Position numbers and translations under genes: made by a program. A stretch of DNA of 41,843 nucleotides. Origin: VFKI01 sp033762075 (GTDB taxonomy: Bacteria > Pseudomonadota > Gammaproteobacteria > DSM-16500). Positions within the stretch are counted from its first letter, which is position 1, and the number at the start of each line of letters is the position of its first letter. This document shows, piece after piece, positions 41,709 to 41,843 of the stretch. The notes beneath the pieces were generated by a model. It saw nothing but the letters and a program-made list of their open reading frames with translations. It searched no databases and was not told the origin of the DNA. Location of the stretch: contig JANRLY010000012.1 in the NCBI GenBank assembly GCA_033762075.1, positions 1 to 41,843 of the forward strand, in the 5' to 3' direction.

Positions 41709-41843
41709 TGACCCCCGCAATTTAGACCACCCAAACTGAGAATTTTGAGAGATAATAGCCCTCCCATTGGAGGAAAGTATGTCTCGAAAGAAGTGGTCGC
41801 CTTCGGCTAAATTTGAAATTGCATTATTAGCGCTCAAAGGCGA
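41709..41843 (+). mobile_element. IS3-family insertion sequence, left end (continues past window)
   Basis: The left terminus begins TGACCCCCGCAATTTAGACC, with the 5'-TG that IS3-family elements start with, followed 70 bases later by an OrfA-like frame. The right end and target duplication are outside the window. Confidence 0.8.
41779..41843 (+). CDS. IS3-family transposase OrfA (partial)
   Basis: From the ATG at 41779, after AGGA, the frame reads MSRKKWSPSAKFEIALLALKG to the window edge. This is the typical start of IS3-family OrfA, the DNA-binding HTH half of the frameshifted OrfAB transposase. The 3' part is not visible. Confidence 0.85.
   Translation, partial: MSRKKWSPSAKFEIALLALKG

Noticed and set aside
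1..41843. CRISPR array, prophage or integron
   Set aside because: No regularly spaced direct repeats, phage structural genes, integrase or attC-like series were found. The only mobile element with a visible transposase is the IS3-family end at 41709.

Overview
The window reads as chromosomal DNA from an AT-rich gammaproteobacterium of the order Legionellales, most likely a Coxiellaceae-type intracellular or protozoan-associated bacterium. This is an inference from gene content, not a database match. The pointers are the gammaproteobacterial blocks rpsF-rpsR-(membrane protein)-rplI-dnaB-alr and minC-minD-minE, a transporter-xylB-xylA block of the kind known in Coxiella, an MFS carrier resembling the Legionella phagosomal transporters, many lineage-specific hypothetical genes, and dispersed palindromic repeats.

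Layout. Positions 1-8400 form an accessory region of mostly minus-strand genes of unknown function. It includes a divergent HD-like protein, a membrane-anchored protein, a GNAT acetyltransferase and a putative 2H phosphoesterase, with one plus-strand nitronate monooxygenase in the middle. Positions 8452-8853 hold the 3' remnant of an aldo/keto reductase gene joined to nested inverted repeats. Positions 9102-15590 are a nearly complete cytochrome c maturation operon (a DUF2269 membrane protein, then ccmAB-C-D-E-F-G-H-I) in which CcmA and CcmB are one continuous reading frame. Positions 15574-19582 carry a hypothetical gene, an MFS transporter with malic enzyme, rpmE and a small plus-strand gene. 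Positions 19660-23913 are the xylose block (symporter, xylB, xylA), followed upstream by a DNRLRE lipoprotein and a DUF4383 membrane protein. Positions 25723-27601 are minCDE. Positions 27800-33148 are yajQ, alr, dnaB, rplI, a DUF2232-like gene, rpsR and rpsF. Positions 33317-34616 hold an elongator tRNA-Met, a higBA toxin-antitoxin pair behind a perfect 34-bp operator palindrome, and a DUF2007 zinc-ribbon protein. Positions 34643-41843 hold a lipase-like hydrolase with a glutamate-rich tail, rnt, then putA, a CPA2 antiporter and a CDF metal exporter as one operon, and finally a FAD monooxygenase gene cut by an IS3-family element that leaves the window.

How the genes work together. The ccm operon covers heme export and delivery (CcmABCDE) and apocytochrome reduction and ligation (CcmFGHI), so the cell should make periplasmic c-type cytochromes. 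The xyl block takes up D-xylose (or another pentose or hexose) and converts it to xylulose 5-phosphate. PutA and malic enzyme feed amino-acid and C4-acid carbon into central metabolism, matching the amino-acid-based diet usual in this order. No CRISPR array, rRNA or prophage structural gene was seen. The most unusual items are the CcmA-CcmB fusion, a repeat-like hairpin inside the CcmH signal peptide, the operator-promoter palindrome of the toxin-antitoxin pair, the uncharacterised operon with the 2H phosphoesterase, and the hydrolase with an effector-like C-terminus.
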